DNA of 64,000 bases from Galligastranaerophilus_A sp964467625 (GTDB lineage Bacteria; Cyanobacteriota; Vampirovibrionia; Gastranaerophilales; Gastranaerophilaceae), in assembly GCA_964467625.1 (NCBI GenBank), contig CAYXRM010000001.1, forward strand, positions 434,001-498,000. Direction: 5' to 3'. Numbering within the stretch: the stretch's first letter is position 1; the number at the start of each line of letters is the position of its first letter. The notes beneath the pieces are model-generated. The model was given only the letters and a program-made list of their open reading frames with translations, ran no database searches and had not been told where the DNA came from. The translations under genes were made by a program, and so were the position numbers. Of this stretch, positions 1 through 9,479 are shown one piece after another.

Positions 1-73
1 ATTTAGCTTTTGAAGATTTTTTTTCAGGAGCCGCTGTGTTTGTTGGTTCTGTTCCTTTGAAATTAACGTTCAT
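1..73 (-). CDS. Partial small protein with N-terminal FKG motif (5' end only)
   Basis: The ATG lies at 71-73 on the minus strand behind a good ribosome site (AAGAAGGG, about 7 bases upstream). The 24 visible codons begin MNVNFKGTEPTNTAAPEKK and then run off the left edge, so the gene is truncated by the window. The visible part is hydrophilic and rich in Ala, Thr and Lys, with no signal peptide. Its NFKG stretch resembles the SFKG/SFKA stretches near the N-termini of the proteins at 25416 and 55623. A sigma-70-like promoter lies upstream at 204-232. Function is unknown. Confidence 0.6.
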   Translation of the reverse strand, partial: MNVNFKGTEPTNTAAPEKKSSKAK

Positions 74-203
74 ATTTTATCCCTTCTTTATTTATTATTT
101 TTTTATTTGTACCTTCTCAACGTCTGTAAACATGAAATATTGCTAAATGGGTTTGCTATATTTACAAAAATTTACAATTGTTTATCACCTAACATTTTTG
201 CTT

Positions 204-232
204 ATTATATAAGAAAATTAGTTTAAAGGCAA
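204..232 (-). promoter_or_regulatory. Sigma-70-type promoter for the partial gene at 1-73
   Basis: On the minus strand the -35 box TTGCCT (227-232) is followed after 17 bases by a perfect -10 box TATAAT (204-209). It points toward the ATG at 73 and would give a 5' leader of about 125 bases. No obvious leader structure is seen. Confidence 0.55.
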
Positions 233-237
233 TAAAA

Positions 238-1110
238 TCATTTTTTCTTTGTGCCAATAACGGAAATGACCGCAATAAGCATTAAAATGCACCCTGAAAG
301 CTCTTTTAAATTTAGGGTTTCATTCAAAATTAAACATCCAAATATGACGGCAAAAATTGATTCTAAACTTAAAATTAATGAGGCAACATCTGCACGTATG
401 TGTTTTTGAGCACTTATTTGGAGCGTAAAAGCAATGGCGCAGGATAAAACACCGGCGCAGAAAAGTTCAAATATACAATTTTGAAATGCAGATAAAGGGG
501 TGGTTTCATATAACAATCCTAAAGCAACAGCCAAGGTGCCCGCAGTTAGAAATTGCAAGGCGGAAAGCTTTATGGGGTTTGTTTTTTTGGAGTATTTAGA
601 AATGCAAATTATATGTATTGCGAAAAATATTGCAGAAAAAAGAACGGTTAAGTCCCCCTTGTTAATTTCAAAAGTTGCGCTTGGAGAGGAAAGAAGGTAA
701 AGCCCCACGGTTGCAAGAAAGGTGGATAGCCAAACGCTTTTTCTTATTTTTTTACCTGAAAAAAAGGAAAATATTGCAACCATAACAATATATAAAGAGG
801 AAATGAACCCCGCCTTGCCTGCTGTCGTGTTCACTATACCCGCTTGTTGCAAAGTTGTACCCATAAATAAAAGGCACCCTGCCACAAGCCCGCCTTCAAT
901 TAAGGGCTTTCTTTTTTGATTGTGTCTGTCTTTTATAAAAAGGCTTACAACAAAAAGAGAAATGGCACCAATAAGACACCTTGTGCCGTTAAACATAAAG
1001 GGGCCCATAAATTCCATAGCAGATTTTTGGGCACTAAAAGTTGCCCCCCAAATTAAGGCGGCTAAAATAAGCATTATGTTGGCTCTTAATTTTACGAGTG
1101 CAATTTTCAT
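238..1110 (-). CDS. EamA/DMT-family membrane exporter
   Basis: This 290-residue protein is almost entirely hydrophobic, with about ten predicted membrane helices in two EamA-type halves (roughly residues 10-140 and 150-285), the usual drug/metabolite transporter architecture. The first half opens with the family-like LAALIWGATF, and short Lys-rich loops separate the helices. Members of this family export amino acids or other small metabolites across the inner membrane; the substrate cannot be read from sequence. Its ATG overlaps the stop of the upstream M20 peptidase by four bases (ATGA), so the two are translationally coupled. A peptide-derived amino acid is a possible cargo, but that is inference. 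Confidence 0.85.
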   Translation of the reverse strand: MKIALVKLRANIMLILAALIWGATFSAQKSAMEFMGPFMFNGTRCLIGAISLFVVSLFIKDRHNQKRKPLIEGGLVAGCLLFMGTTLQQAGIVNTTAGKAGFISSLYIVMVAIFSFFSGKKIRKSVWLSTFLATVGLYLLSSPSATFEINKGDLTVLFSAIFFAIHIICISKYSKKTNPIKLSALQFLTAGTLAVALGLLYETTPLSAFQNCIFELFCAGVLSCAIAFTLQISAQKHIRADVASLILSLESIFAVIFGCLILNETLNLKELSGCILMLIAVISVIGTKKK

Positions 1111-2321
1111 TTATTGTATTCTTTAAAAAACTCTTTGATAAAATTATACCCCTTTTTATAGCTTTCTGTGTCGATTTTTTCATAAGGGGAGTGCATGCTG
1201 TAGACATCGGCAACTCCAACTAAAACGGGTTTGAATTTTTCATTAAATTTGTTAAACCTGTTTGCCCAAATGTGGGTTTCAGCGCCCGCATGAAAAGATT
1301 GAATGTTGACTGAAACTTCAGATTTTTCCCCTGCTTTTTTTGCAATTTCAAGCACTTTGTCGTTGTCGGATTTTTCAAAAATAGGAAGGTGTTCTTCAAT
1401 TTCAAATTCACCGTGGGCTAAATTTTTGTATTTTTCATTGAATTTATCAACGATTTTTTGTATATCAGAAATTAAATCAAGCTCAAATTGTTTGCTTGAA
1501 CTTCTTATTGAATAGTGGGCATATGCTTTTGTGTTAATTAAGTTGGACATTGAATTAAAGCAAACATATTTTGCCGCATCTGTTCTTTGAATGTTTTTTT
1601 CTGAAGCTGAGTAAATTGAATTGTCTACTCCGCCTGCTACAATTGAGCCTAAATTAATTGAGGTTACAACCCCAAATTCATTTTGTTTGTATACTCCTTG
1701 TGGGATTTCACATATTAATTCTGCGATTAATTTTGCTGCATTTAATTTTGTACTATCTTGAATATCAAGCCCTGAATGCCCGCCATATGGGGTTGTTACA
1801 GATAAATTTAACTTTGAATAACCGGCTCCCGATATTTCAAAATTACCCAATTTATCTGAATCTAAAACAAGAATATCTGATGATTGAAGCGTATTAAATT
1901 CAACATTTTCAATTCCTGTCATGGAGTTTTCTTCATCTTTTGTAAATGTGAGTTCTATTCCGCCGTGGGGTGTATTTTTCATTTCTTCTTTTATATCAAG
2001 AACAAGTTTAATTGCAGCTGCGACCCCTGCTTTATCGTCTGCGCCCAAGGTTCTTTTTTTGTCGGTTTCAATAAAGTTGCCATTATGGACAATATTTATG
2101 GGAGAATTATCTCCTACAACGTCCATATGCGCAGAGAGCATAAAGGGTTTTTTGTTTTTATCCGTTCCTTCAAGGTGTGCGTATACGTTTCCGTAAGAAT
2201 CTTTTCTTGTTTTAATTCCTGCATTTTGAAGAATTTCAATAATTTTATTCGCAACATCATCTTCCATAAGGGAAGGGGAAGGTATTTTCACAAGCGTTTC
2301 AAAAATTTCAATTAATTCCAT
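1107..2321 (-). CDS. M20-family metallopeptidase, PepT-like
   Basis: A 404-residue zinc peptidase of the M20 family, closest in layout to tripeptidase T-like enzymes, which remove N-terminal residues from short peptides in the cytoplasm. Metal-site signatures are visible: SAHMDVVGD (His65, Asp67), TLGADDKAG (Asp95) and FTKDEE (Glu130/Glu131, catalytic base and ligand). A His-containing SFHAGAETH stretch lies near the C-terminus. The middle third is the lid/dimerisation domain. The ATG sits 9 bases after the debranching-enzyme stop, and the 3' end overlaps the exporter start, so it is part of a four-gene operon. Confidence 0.85.
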   Translation of the reverse strand: MELIEIFETLVKIPSPSLMEDDVANKIIEILQNAGIKTRKDSYGNVYAHLEGTDKNKKPFMLSAHMDVVGDNSPINIVHNGNFIETDKKRTLGADDKAGVAAAIKLVLDIKEEMKNTPHGGIELTFTKDEENSMTGIENVEFNTLQSSDILVLDSDKLGNFEISGAGYSKLNLSVTTPYGGHSGLDIQDSTKLNAAKLIAELICEIPQGVYKQNEFGVVTSINLGSIVAGGVDNSIYSASEKNIQRTDAAKYVCFNSMSNLINTKAYAHYSIRSSSKQFELDLISDIQKIVDKFNEKYKNLAHGEFEIEEHLPIFEKSDNDKVLEIAKKAGEKSEVSVNIQSFHAGAETHIWANRFNKFNEKFKPVLVGVADVYSMHSPYEKIDTESYKKGYNFIKEFFKEYNK

Positions 2322-2330
2322 TGTTATCTC

Positions 2331-4433
2331 CTATTTTTCTTTAAAAATGCAGGCACCATAAGGTTTTAGTTCATACGTTTCAAATTCGTATTTTTTACCT
2401 TTAAGGTTTATAAAATCTTGCGTTGTATCTGTTATTAAGTGCCATTTTTTATTTTTGGTGTTTTTGGGCAGGGTGAGATTTATTTTGTTTTCATCTTTTG
2501 AAATTGCAATATAAAAGTTGTTTTGCACATCGTTTATTTTAAAGCAAATTATGTTCGAAGAATTGTTTCTCCAATAAGAATGGTCGTTTTCATCAATTTT
2601 TGCTGAATGCGGAAAAAGGTATTCAATTCTTTCATTGAAAAAGTCTTGTGTGAAAATTCGGTTTTGTTTTCTAAAGTTAATCATCTCTTTTATGAATTTA
2701 TGAAGGGTGGTTTTTCTTTCATTCAGTTTGTAATTAATGCTGTTTGTTTCATCGTCAAGGTTGTAGCTGTTGTTGTTCCCGCCTTTTGAGTGAAGGAAAA
2801 TATCCCCGAATTGAACCATCGGAATTCCTTTTGATATCATAAGAATTAAAATTTGTTTTTTAATTTCATTATTTTGCCTTGAAATATCTCCAGAATAATC
2901 AGAACACATTTCTCCTGCAAAGCCCCCTTTTGTTTTGGGGTTTGGTTTATTGTAGGTGTTTAAGTCAAAAAGGCTAAAACCGTCATGGCAAGATACGTAA
3001 TTTATGCTTCTTGTTTTGTCTTGAAATTTTGTAAAAGTGCCTTCAATTATATTTCTCATGTCATAAGGCGAAACATTATAAGGTCTTATTGAAATTGCCC
3101 TTATGATATCTCTTGAAATATCGTTCCATTCGGCAAAATATTCAGGGAAATTTCCAAGCTGATAATTATAAGCGCCAGAGCACATCCAAGGCTCTGCAAT
3201 TAAATATGTTCCTTCCCCTTTTTCGTTTGGTAATAAAATTTTGTTTCCTAAATCTTCAAGGCGCTTTTTTAAAACAGAGAGCATGCCGCCTGTTTTATTG
3301 TACATTGCATATCCTGAAGCGGATGTGTCCATTAAACAAACGGCAAGGTCAAATCTAAAAGCGTCTATTCCTTGCTTAATCCAAAAATTTAGGGACTCCA
3401 CAATTAAATCAATGGATATGGGAGTATAGGTGTTGAGGTCGTTTCCGCAGCCTGAATGGTTTGTATAGTGGGCATTTTGGGCAAGTTTATAATAATTTTT
3501 ATTATCAATCAATGCGTAAGAAAAAAGGTTTGCATCATCGTTGTTTCCGTATGTTGCGCCTTCTCCCGTGTGATTGTAAACAACATCAAGACAAACTTTT
3601 ATATCTTTTTTATGAAGTTCATTTATGAGTTTTCTAAATTCATACAAAGCGCCGTACGGAGATTTATCCGAAGAATACCCCTTTTTAAAGGCAAAATAGC
3701 TTAGGGGCATATATCCCCAGTGGTTTTTATCATTTATATAAGAATCAAATTCCGATGTTGGAAGGAATTCCAGCATTGTAATTCCCGTTTTTTTAATTTT
3801 ATCTGCAAAAAGCGCCGCCCCAAGGCAAGTTCCACGAAAAGGAAGGCGAGTGGACTTTGTTAAATCACGAAGGTGCACTTCTCCTATAATTTCATCTTTA
3901 AGTGCTCTTGGGGAAGCTTTTTTAAGTTTTTGTTCTTTTATAATTTTAAAAACGGTTTTTGGCGCAATTTTTGAATTGTCTGATAAATAATGGTTGCTGC
4001 CGGAGCGAAACGCTGTCATATCGGAAGACACGGCAGAGTGCACGTGGGATAATTCCAAGCCCCAAGGGTCATAGGCAAGTTTATTTGGATTAAACCTGTT
4101 TCCTTGATTGTCTAATTTTGAAATAAAGCCAATATCTGACCCTTCTTTGTATTCTATGCTTTTTGGAAAATTTTCTCCAAAAATTCTGTATCCGTAATAA
4201 AAAACTTTTTTCTTTATAAAAAGTTTATTGGCAGGAACAGTGGCCCTAAAAATGTGCCCGTCTTTTTCCATATTAATTTTTAAAAAAGGAACAGCGCCCA
4301 CAGGCTTTTTAAACACGCAAAGAACGACATCTTGCGCAGTATAACTTGCAAGCGTAAATTCAACGGTGTCGTTTTCTTTGTTGTATTTTGCGCCGTATTT
4401 TGTATTTGAATTTGTTAAGAATGTTTTTCTCAT
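2331..4433 (-). CDS. glgX: Glycogen debranching enzyme (GH13, GlgX/isoamylase type)
   Basis: This 700-residue enzyme hydrolyses alpha-1,6 branch points of glycogen. Residues about 1-110 form the N-terminal CBM48-like domain, followed by the GH13 barrel. All four barrel motifs are present: DVVYNHTGEG (282-291), GIDAFRFD with nucleophile Asp362, YLIAEPW with acid Glu414, and YVSCHDGF with Asp484. Length is typical of GlgX/isoamylase. The ATG overlaps the stop of the DUF1015 gene by one base (TAATG). A GH57 branching-type enzyme lies at 31944, consistent with a complete alpha-glucan storage pathway in this organism. The exact GlgX versus TreX assignment is uncertain. Confidence 0.88.
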   Translation of the reverse strand: MRKTFLTNSNTKYGAKYNKENDTVEFTLASYTAQDVVLCVFKKPVGAVPFLKINMEKDGHIFRATVPANKLFIKKKVFYYGYRIFGENFPKSIEYKEGSDIGFISKLDNQGNRFNPNKLAYDPWGLELSHVHSAVSSDMTAFRSGSNHYLSDNSKIAPKTVFKIIKEQKLKKASPRALKDEIIGEVHLRDLTKSTRLPFRGTCLGAALFADKIKKTGITMLEFLPTSEFDSYINDKNHWGYMPLSYFAFKKGYSSDKSPYGALYEFRKLINELHKKDIKVCLDVVYNHTGEGATYGNNDDANLFSYALIDNKNYYKLAQNAHYTNHSGCGNDLNTYTPISIDLIVESLNFWIKQGIDAFRFDLAVCLMDTSASGYAMYNKTGGMLSVLKKRLEDLGNKILLPNEKGEGTYLIAEPWMCSGAYNYQLGNFPEYFAEWNDISRDIIRAISIRPYNVSPYDMRNIIEGTFTKFQDKTRSINYVSCHDGFSLFDLNTYNKPNPKTKGGFAGEMCSDYSGDISRQNNEIKKQILILMISKGIPMVQFGDIFLHSKGGNNNSYNLDDETNSINYKLNERKTTLHKFIKEMINFRKQNRIFTQDFFNERIEYLFPHSAKIDENDHSYWRNNSSNIICFKINDVQNNFYIAISKDENKINLTLPKNTKNKKWHLITDTTQDFINLKGKKYEFETYELKPYGACIFKEK

Positions 4434-5704
4434 TATTTATGCAAAGGGTTGATTACAATTCCTGATAACAATTTTGGATAAAAATAAGTTGATTTTTGCG
4501 GCATTCTGTACCCTGCGCTTGAAACGTCTTTAATATCTTGCATTTTGGGGTATGCCATAATAAAGCTTGCACATGCCGTAGCATTATCTATTGCGTCAAA
4601 TGCTTCAAATTCTTGTTTTATGTATTTTATACCGTTTTGTGACATTTGTTCTTCTTTTGTGTAATTTAATTCTTTTGTTATGATAAGTTCCTGAAGTGCC
4701 ACCAAATCAAGCTTTTTCAAGACATCGGGAGCATCTATTAAAGAAAGAGCAGAGTCTTTTAATTTTAAGATATAGAAAGAATTTTCGTTTTTCAAATAAA
4801 GCCCTGTGGTTATTCTTGTTTTATTTGAAATTTCAATTTGTTCTAAAAATTCTTTTTTAATTCTTAATTTGTTGAAACTGTCAAAAGGTAATTTTGTGAC
4901 ATCATAATATTTTTCAACCGCCTTTTTAATTGTAAGGGTATCGAAATCTTTTGTAATTATCCTGTGGGTTGGGAAAATGATTAAATTATCATCTTCAGAA
5001 TTTGTAAAATAACTCATAACATATCGCGCTTCAGGGTCATTTGATTCTGTTGAATAATTCATTGCAGTTTCATATCTGTGGTGCCCGTCTGCAATTAAAA
5101 GAGTTTTGTCTTCTAGAGTTTGTTGAATAATTTGAATATCGTGTATGTCATCAATTAAATAAACAATATGTTCAACCCCCTGATCGTCCACAACGTCAAT
5201 AAAGGGTTCTTTGCTTAAATATTTAGGTGCCACAACGTTTTCAATTCTCATATAAGGGTCTGAATAAACCATAAAAATTTGGCTCAAGTTTGCATTTATT
5301 GCTCTTGTTAATTTTAGACGGTCTTCTTTAGGGCCGCCCATTGTATATTCGTGAGGAAGAATTTTTTTCGTTTCAAATTTTTCTATTTTATTTCTTGCAA
5401 TAAACCCTTTTCTTTCAACGTGTTTGCCTTGTTCTGTTGTATATTTTTGAACCATATAAAAAATAACGGGCTTATCGGTTGGAATTAAAACTTTTTTGTT
5501 TATCCACTCGTCATAATATTTTTTGGCATCTTCGTATCTGTTTTCGCCCTTGGTTAAAATAAGGCGGACAATATTATATGGGTCTTTCTCATATAGCTTG
5601 TCGCAATATTCACTTGTTATAACGTCATATGGCGGTGCCACAACATTTTTCATACTTACAATTTCTTGATTATAAACAATAGCGTTTATGGGTTGAATTT
5701 CCAT
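4433..5704 (-). CDS. DUF1015 family protein
   Basis: A 423-residue cytoplasmic protein matching the DUF1015 family. The N-terminal VVAPPYDVI signature and the internal ADGHHRYETAM block are both characteristic. The family is widespread in anaerobes, often near serine or central metabolic genes, but its reaction is not established. It is the first gene of the operon DUF1015 - glgX - M20 peptidase - EamA exporter, and its stop overlaps the glgX start. No signal peptide or membrane segment is seen. I can identify the family with confidence but not a function. Confidence 0.85.
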   Translation of the reverse strand: MEIQPINAIVYNQEIVSMKNVVAPPYDVITSEYCDKLYEKDPYNIVRLILTKGENRYEDAKKYYDEWINKKVLIPTDKPVIFYMVQKYTTEQGKHVERKGFIARNKIEKFETKKILPHEYTMGGPKEDRLKLTRAINANLSQIFMVYSDPYMRIENVVAPKYLSKEPFIDVVDDQGVEHIVYLIDDIHDIQIIQQTLEDKTLLIADGHHRYETAMNYSTESNDPEARYVMSYFTNSEDDNLIIFPTHRIITKDFDTLTIKKAVEKYYDVTKLPFDSFNKLRIKKEFLEQIEISNKTRITTGLYLKNENSFYILKLKDSALSLIDAPDVLKKLDLVALQELIITKELNYTKEEQMSQNGIKYIKQEFEAFDAIDNATACASFIMAYPKMQDIKDVSSAGYRMPQKSTYFYPKLLSGIVINPLHK

Positions 5705-5855
5705 TATTAACTCCTTTAAAAAAATCCTTTATATTGATTTTAGTTGAAATTTTAATACTTGTAAATAAATATTAAAATTTTTAAATATGTAGCAATTTAG
5801 TGCAAAAAAAATACTTTATTTATTTGTGAAATTATAGAAGGCAGTTAGATTTAAT

Positions 5856-6560
5856 ATGGGAACGGTTGCATCCACAGTATTTGCAGCAAGAAATATAAAT
5901 AAATGTGTTTCTCAACATGATTATACAAGAGGTGCCGTTGCGGCATGCCAGACGGTAAGTTCGGCAGATGCTGCAAGCAAGGGGATTTCTGAAATTTTTT
6001 CAGGTGCAGCAAAAAGTGCGGGAAATCTTTTAAGCAAAGCGGACGGAGCAGTTGAAGCGGTGTTTCAAAAAATTGGCGGCGAAGGGGGAACAAAAGCTCT
6101 AAATGCCATTACAGAAAGCACAGGAGCTGTTTCAAAATTGGGTGCGGTTGCCCAAAAGGCAGTTAACCCGCTTCTTTGCGTTTCATCGGGTATCAGAGTT
6201 TTAAAAGACGATGATCAATATGCAGCTTTGATTGAGGAAGTTTCCGCAATGGGTGCTATGTTTGGGTGTGAAGCCGTTATGAAGTGTGCAAGAAATTCCA
6301 TTGTTGGTAACACCAAACAAACAACCGGACTTGCAAAAAAGGTTGCAAACGTGGCTTCAAAATCAACTAAATTGCAGGGTTTGGCAGAAAAAGCGTCAAC
6401 TTGGTTTAAAAATCTGAAAAATACATCCAACGGTTCGACAAAGCAAAAACTTGTTAGAATCGGGCTGGATATTCTTTTTGTGGCAGGTTCAATCTGTGCC
6501 TTTAATTTAGGGCATAAGGTGGGAGAAATTTTAAGCCACAGAAGTGATAAAGAAGATTAA
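5856..6560 (+). CDS. Hypothetical Ala/Lys-rich protein with C-terminal membrane segment
   Basis: A 234-residue protein I do not recognise. The N-terminal two thirds are rich in Ala, Gly, Ser and Lys, with scattered hydrophobic helices (VASTVFAARN, GAVSKLGAVAQKAVNPLL). A clear hydrophobic segment near residues 205-225 (LDILFVAGSICAFNLGHKVG) could insert in the membrane, followed by a charged tail. The amphipathic, low-complexity character resembles host- or membrane-interacting proteins, but that is only an impression. It stands alone between two minus-strand units and is followed by a strong terminator. A weak AAGG ribosome site lies about 15 bases upstream. Confidence 0.7.
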   Translation: MGTVASTVFAARNINKCVSQHDYTRGAVAACQTVSSADAASKGISEIFSGAAKSAGNLLSKADGAVEAVFQKIGGEGGTKALNAITESTGAVSKLGAVAQKAVNPLLCVSSGIRVLKDDDQYAALIEEVSAMGAMFGCEAVMKCARNSIVGNTKQTTGLAKKVANVASKSTKLQGLAEKASTWFKNLKNTSNGSTKQKLVRIGLDILFVAGSICAFNLGHKVGEILSHRSDKED

Positions 6561-6578
6561 TATATCCGAAGAAACAAC

Positions 6579-6604
6579 AACCCCCTTAATTTAAGGGGGT
6601 TTTA
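6579..6604. terminator. Bidirectional terminator
   Basis: A strong hairpin with arms CCCCCTTA (6581-6588) and TAAGGGGG (6592-6599), extended by AA/TT pairs, sits between the convergent genes ending at 6560 and 6608. T-rich stretches follow on both strands, so it can serve both. Confidence 0.8.
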
Positions 6605-6607
6605 TTG

Positions 6608-7615
6608 TTATCTATAAACCATAACCGTGTCTTCGACTTTTTGTAGAACCTCTTTTGCCTTTGTTCTTGCCCGCTTTGAACCTTCATAAATGATTTCTTT
6701 AAGTTCATCTTGATTTTGTTCGTAATGTTTCCTTTTTTCTCTTGTCGGGCGCATTTTTTCGTTCAATTTGCAAGCAAGTTTTCTTTTGCAGTCGGCACAG
6801 CCTATTGTTCCCTTTTCACAGTTTGTTTTAATTTCTTCAATTTCATCTTGGGTGCCAAAAATTTTCCAATATGGGAAAACAACTTCGCAATCATCGGGGT
6901 GCCCTAAATCTGTTTTTCTAAGGCGTGCTCTGTCTGTAATTGCGGTCATTATTTTTTTGGTTGTAACATCTTCCGTGTCTGAAATTTTAATATCGTTGTT
7001 GAAAGATTTACCCATTTTGTTGCCGTCCAAACCTTTTAAAAGCGGAATTTCCGTTAATTTTGGAGCAGGCTCAATTAAAAGGTCGGTTTTGTATATGTTA
7101 TTGAAACGTCTTGCAATGTCACGTGCAATTTCAATGTGTGCTACCTGATCAATTCCAACGGGCACATAATCTGCCATAAAGGTTAAAATGTCTGCCGCCA
7201 TTAAAATTGGGTAGCCGATGAGCCCGTAAGAAAACCCTTCTTCGCCTGTGCCTTTATCTTTCATAATTTTTACCATATCTTTAAGCGTGGGGTCTCTTTG
7301 CGCCCAGTTCATCGGGGTTATCATGCTTAAATATATGTGAAGCTTGGCGGTTTCAGGAATTAAAGATTGAAGATAAATTGTGGATTTTTCAGGGTCAATT
7401 CCTGAAGATAACCAATCCATTAAGACTTCCGTTGTATTTAATTTTAAACTTGATGTTTCATCAAACTTTGTTGTAAGCGCATGCCAGTCTGCAATTCCAA
7501 AATAGCAGTCATGTTCTTCTTGAAGTTTAATCCAATTTGTTAACACTCCAAGATAATGCCCTAAGTGAAGTTTGCCCGTTGGGCGCATTAGAGAGAGTAT
7601 GCTTTTTTTAGTCAT
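6608..7615 (-). CDS. trpS: Tryptophanyl-tRNA synthetase with a [4Fe-4S]-type cysteine motif
   Basis: A 335-residue class I synthetase that charges tRNA-Trp. The HIGH-type motif reads GKLHLGHYLG (14-23) and the KMSKS-type motif NKMGKS (199-204). The C-terminal region carries Cys243, Cys266, Cys273 and Cys276, spaced exactly C-x22-C-x6-C-x2-C. This is the pattern reported for the [4Fe-4S] cluster of Thermotoga maritima TrpRS, where the cluster sits near the anticodon-binding domain. Its start overlaps the TPR gene's stop by eight bases, so the two are co-transcribed. Identity is secure; the cluster is inferred from cysteine spacing. Confidence 0.93.
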   Translation of the reverse strand: MTKKSILSLMRPTGKLHLGHYLGVLTNWIKLQEEHDCYFGIADWHALTTKFDETSSLKLNTTEVLMDWLSSGIDPEKSTIYLQSLIPETAKLHIYLSMITPMNWAQRDPTLKDMVKIMKDKGTGEEGFSYGLIGYPILMAADILTFMADYVPVGIDQVAHIEIARDIARRFNNIYKTDLLIEPAPKLTEIPLLKGLDGNKMGKSFNNDIKISDTEDVTTKKIMTAITDRARLRKTDLGHPDDCEVVFPYWKIFGTQDEIEEIKTNCEKGTIGCADCKRKLACKLNEKMRPTREKRKHYEQNQDELKEIIYEGSKRARTKAKEVLQKVEDTVMVYR

Positions 7616-9404
7616 TGTTTACCTCTTTTAAAATTTTAAGTGCATCTTTGCAGTCAGGATATATTTCAAGTGCTTTCATTGCATAGGTTTTTGCTTTTTG
7701 CTTGTCGCCTGCTTTTATGGAGCAGAGGGCAAGACTTGTAAGAATTATGTGGTTGTCCGGGAATATGTGATGAAGGTGGTGAAAAATTCCGATTGCTTTT
7801 TCATATTCTTTAAGGTTTTGATATGTCATACCAAGTAAATTAAGAATTTCTGGATTATCTGTGTATCCAATTAAATCTTCAAGAAGTTCCCGTGCAATTG
7901 CATATTTTTTGTCTTGGAAAGTAAGTTTTGCAAGCCCGAAATTAGCCTGAGCATTTTTAGGGTTAAGACTGATTGCTTTTTTATAACTTTCATACGCTTC
8001 CTGCTTGTTTTGGAGCATTGCAAGGTTATCTGCGTATGAAGAATAGAGAATTGAATTTTTAGAGTCTACCTCAAGCGCTTTTTTAAAATATGTATCGGCA
8101 TTTTGATAATCTCTTGCTTTATATAGCGCAAAGGCGTAATTATAAATGTATTCAGGGTTATCAGGTTCAAGGTCGTATGCCGTTTTTAATTCATCCAGTG
8201 CCCATTCAATGAAATTCATATAAAGGTATAAAACCCCCAAATCTTTCCTTAAAGAAGGATTGTCGGGTTCCAACTGAACGCATTTTTTAAGGGCATCTTT
8301 TGCTTCTTCAAAGTTTGCTATTTTAGCCTGTGCAATTCCAAGGTTGTAATAAACTTCGTAATCAATTTTTCCCCTTTTGATGAGGGTTTCAAACACTTCG
8401 ACCGCTTCTTCATATTTGCCTTGCATTCTTAAAATAAATCCTTTTTGTTTTTGTAATTCGGGAGATTTTGGGCTTATTTCAAGAAGTTTGTTCACAGCAC
8501 TATACGCTTCATCGTATTTGTCGCATTCAATTGCGCATTTTACAAGGTTGCTTATAAAATTTTGTTTTTCAGGGTATAAGAGGCTTAAAGTTTTATAGTG
8601 TCCGTATGCTTTTTCCCATTGACCCGTGTACATAAGGCAGGAAGCAAGGCTTGATAGGGTTGCTGTTGTAGGGTCTTTAACGTAAGATTTGTTAAAATAT
8701 TCAATAGCCTGTGCGTGGTTGCCTTCCAGATGAAAAATTGTAGCCAAATTAAAATTAATTTGTGCGTTATCGGGGTCAATTTTTGCGCCTTCATTTAGAT
8801 AATGTTTTGCCTCATCCAATTTGTCAAGGGCAATAAGGCAACTTGCAAGGTTTGCAGTTATGACAAGGTGCTCGGGCACAAGATTGTGCGCTTTTTTTAA
8901 AAGCTCAACGGATTTTTTTTCTTCCCCAAGTGCCATATAGGCTGACGCCATCATATAAAAAGCCTGATAGTCGTCTTTTCCCAAAACAAGTATTTTTTGC
9001 AGGTTTTTTATAATTTTTTCATACTCGCCCGTTTTTAAATATAAAACTCCAAGAGCGGTGTATGCTTCGTAATATTCTTCTCTTAATTTGAGAACTTTTT
9101 TATATGCGTCCTCTGCCTCTTTTATGTTGTCGTTTTTTTCATAGCAGCAACCAAGGTAAAACCAAGAATTGGCGTCTTTTTTGTCCAGTTTTAAAACTTT
9201 TAAAAATGTGGGTATTGCTCTTTCGTATTTTTCAAGGTTAACGTAAATAAGCCCCATAGTTCTTTGTATTTCAAGGTTATTAGGCTCTTTTACGGCAGTT
9301 TTTTCAAGCTTTTTTTCAGCTTGCTCAAATTTTTTCTCTGCTACTAAATCACAAGCTTCATTTAAAATATTTGAAGTTTCGTTATTTTCAGGTGTTTTGT
9401 CCAT
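7608..9404 (-). CDS. Tetratricopeptide-repeat protein
   Basis: A 598-residue protein made almost wholly of TPR units of about 34 residues. The consensus is clear in stretches such as NSWFYLGCCYEKNDNIKEAE, AYTALGVLYLKTGEYEKI and NAQANFGLAKLTFQDKKYA. About sixteen repeats can be counted by eye. There is no signal peptide, transmembrane segment or catalytic domain, so it is probably a cytoplasmic scaffold or adaptor. It is the first gene of a two-gene unit with trpS and lies just downstream of a terminator at 9427-9465. The partner and role are unknown. Confidence 0.88.
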   Translation of the reverse strand: MDKTPENNETSNILNEACDLVAEKKFEQAEKKLEKTAVKEPNNLEIQRTMGLIYVNLEKYERAIPTFLKVLKLDKKDANSWFYLGCCYEKNDNIKEAEDAYKKVLKLREEYYEAYTALGVLYLKTGEYEKIIKNLQKILVLGKDDYQAFYMMASAYMALGEEKKSVELLKKAHNLVPEHLVITANLASCLIALDKLDEAKHYLNEGAKIDPDNAQINFNLATIFHLEGNHAQAIEYFNKSYVKDPTTATLSSLASCLMYTGQWEKAYGHYKTLSLLYPEKQNFISNLVKCAIECDKYDEAYSAVNKLLEISPKSPELQKQKGFILRMQGKYEEAVEVFETLIKRGKIDYEVYYNLGIAQAKIANFEEAKDALKKCVQLEPDNPSLRKDLGVLYLYMNFIEWALDELKTAYDLEPDNPEYIYNYAFALYKARDYQNADTYFKKALEVDSKNSILYSSYADNLAMLQNKQEAYESYKKAISLNPKNAQANFGLAKLTFQDKKYAIARELLEDLIGYTDNPEILNLLGMTYQNLKEYEKAIGIFHHLHHIFPDNHIILTSLALCSIKAGDKQKAKTYAMKALEIYPDCKDALKILKEVNND

Positions 9405-9426
9405 AGAAAAAATTATACCAAAAAAA

Positions 9427-9465
9427 CAAAAAAAGTGCCTTTTTAATCAAAGACACTTTTTTTAA
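9427..9465. terminator. Terminator after the SLH-protein gene
   Basis: A hairpin pairs AAGTGCCTTT with AAAGACACTT around a short loop, flanked by A-rich and T-rich runs on both sides. It lies 3' of the minus-strand SLH gene (stop at 9480) and 5' of the TPR gene, separating the two transcription units. Confidence 0.7.
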
Positions 9466-9479
9466 AAATAATAATTAAA

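Noticed and set aside
1884..2315. Plus-strand frame of 143 residues opposite the M20 peptidase gene
   Set aside because: It is the antisense shadow of a clearly conserved peptidase, with Cys/Phe/Ile-rich composition and no ribosome site.
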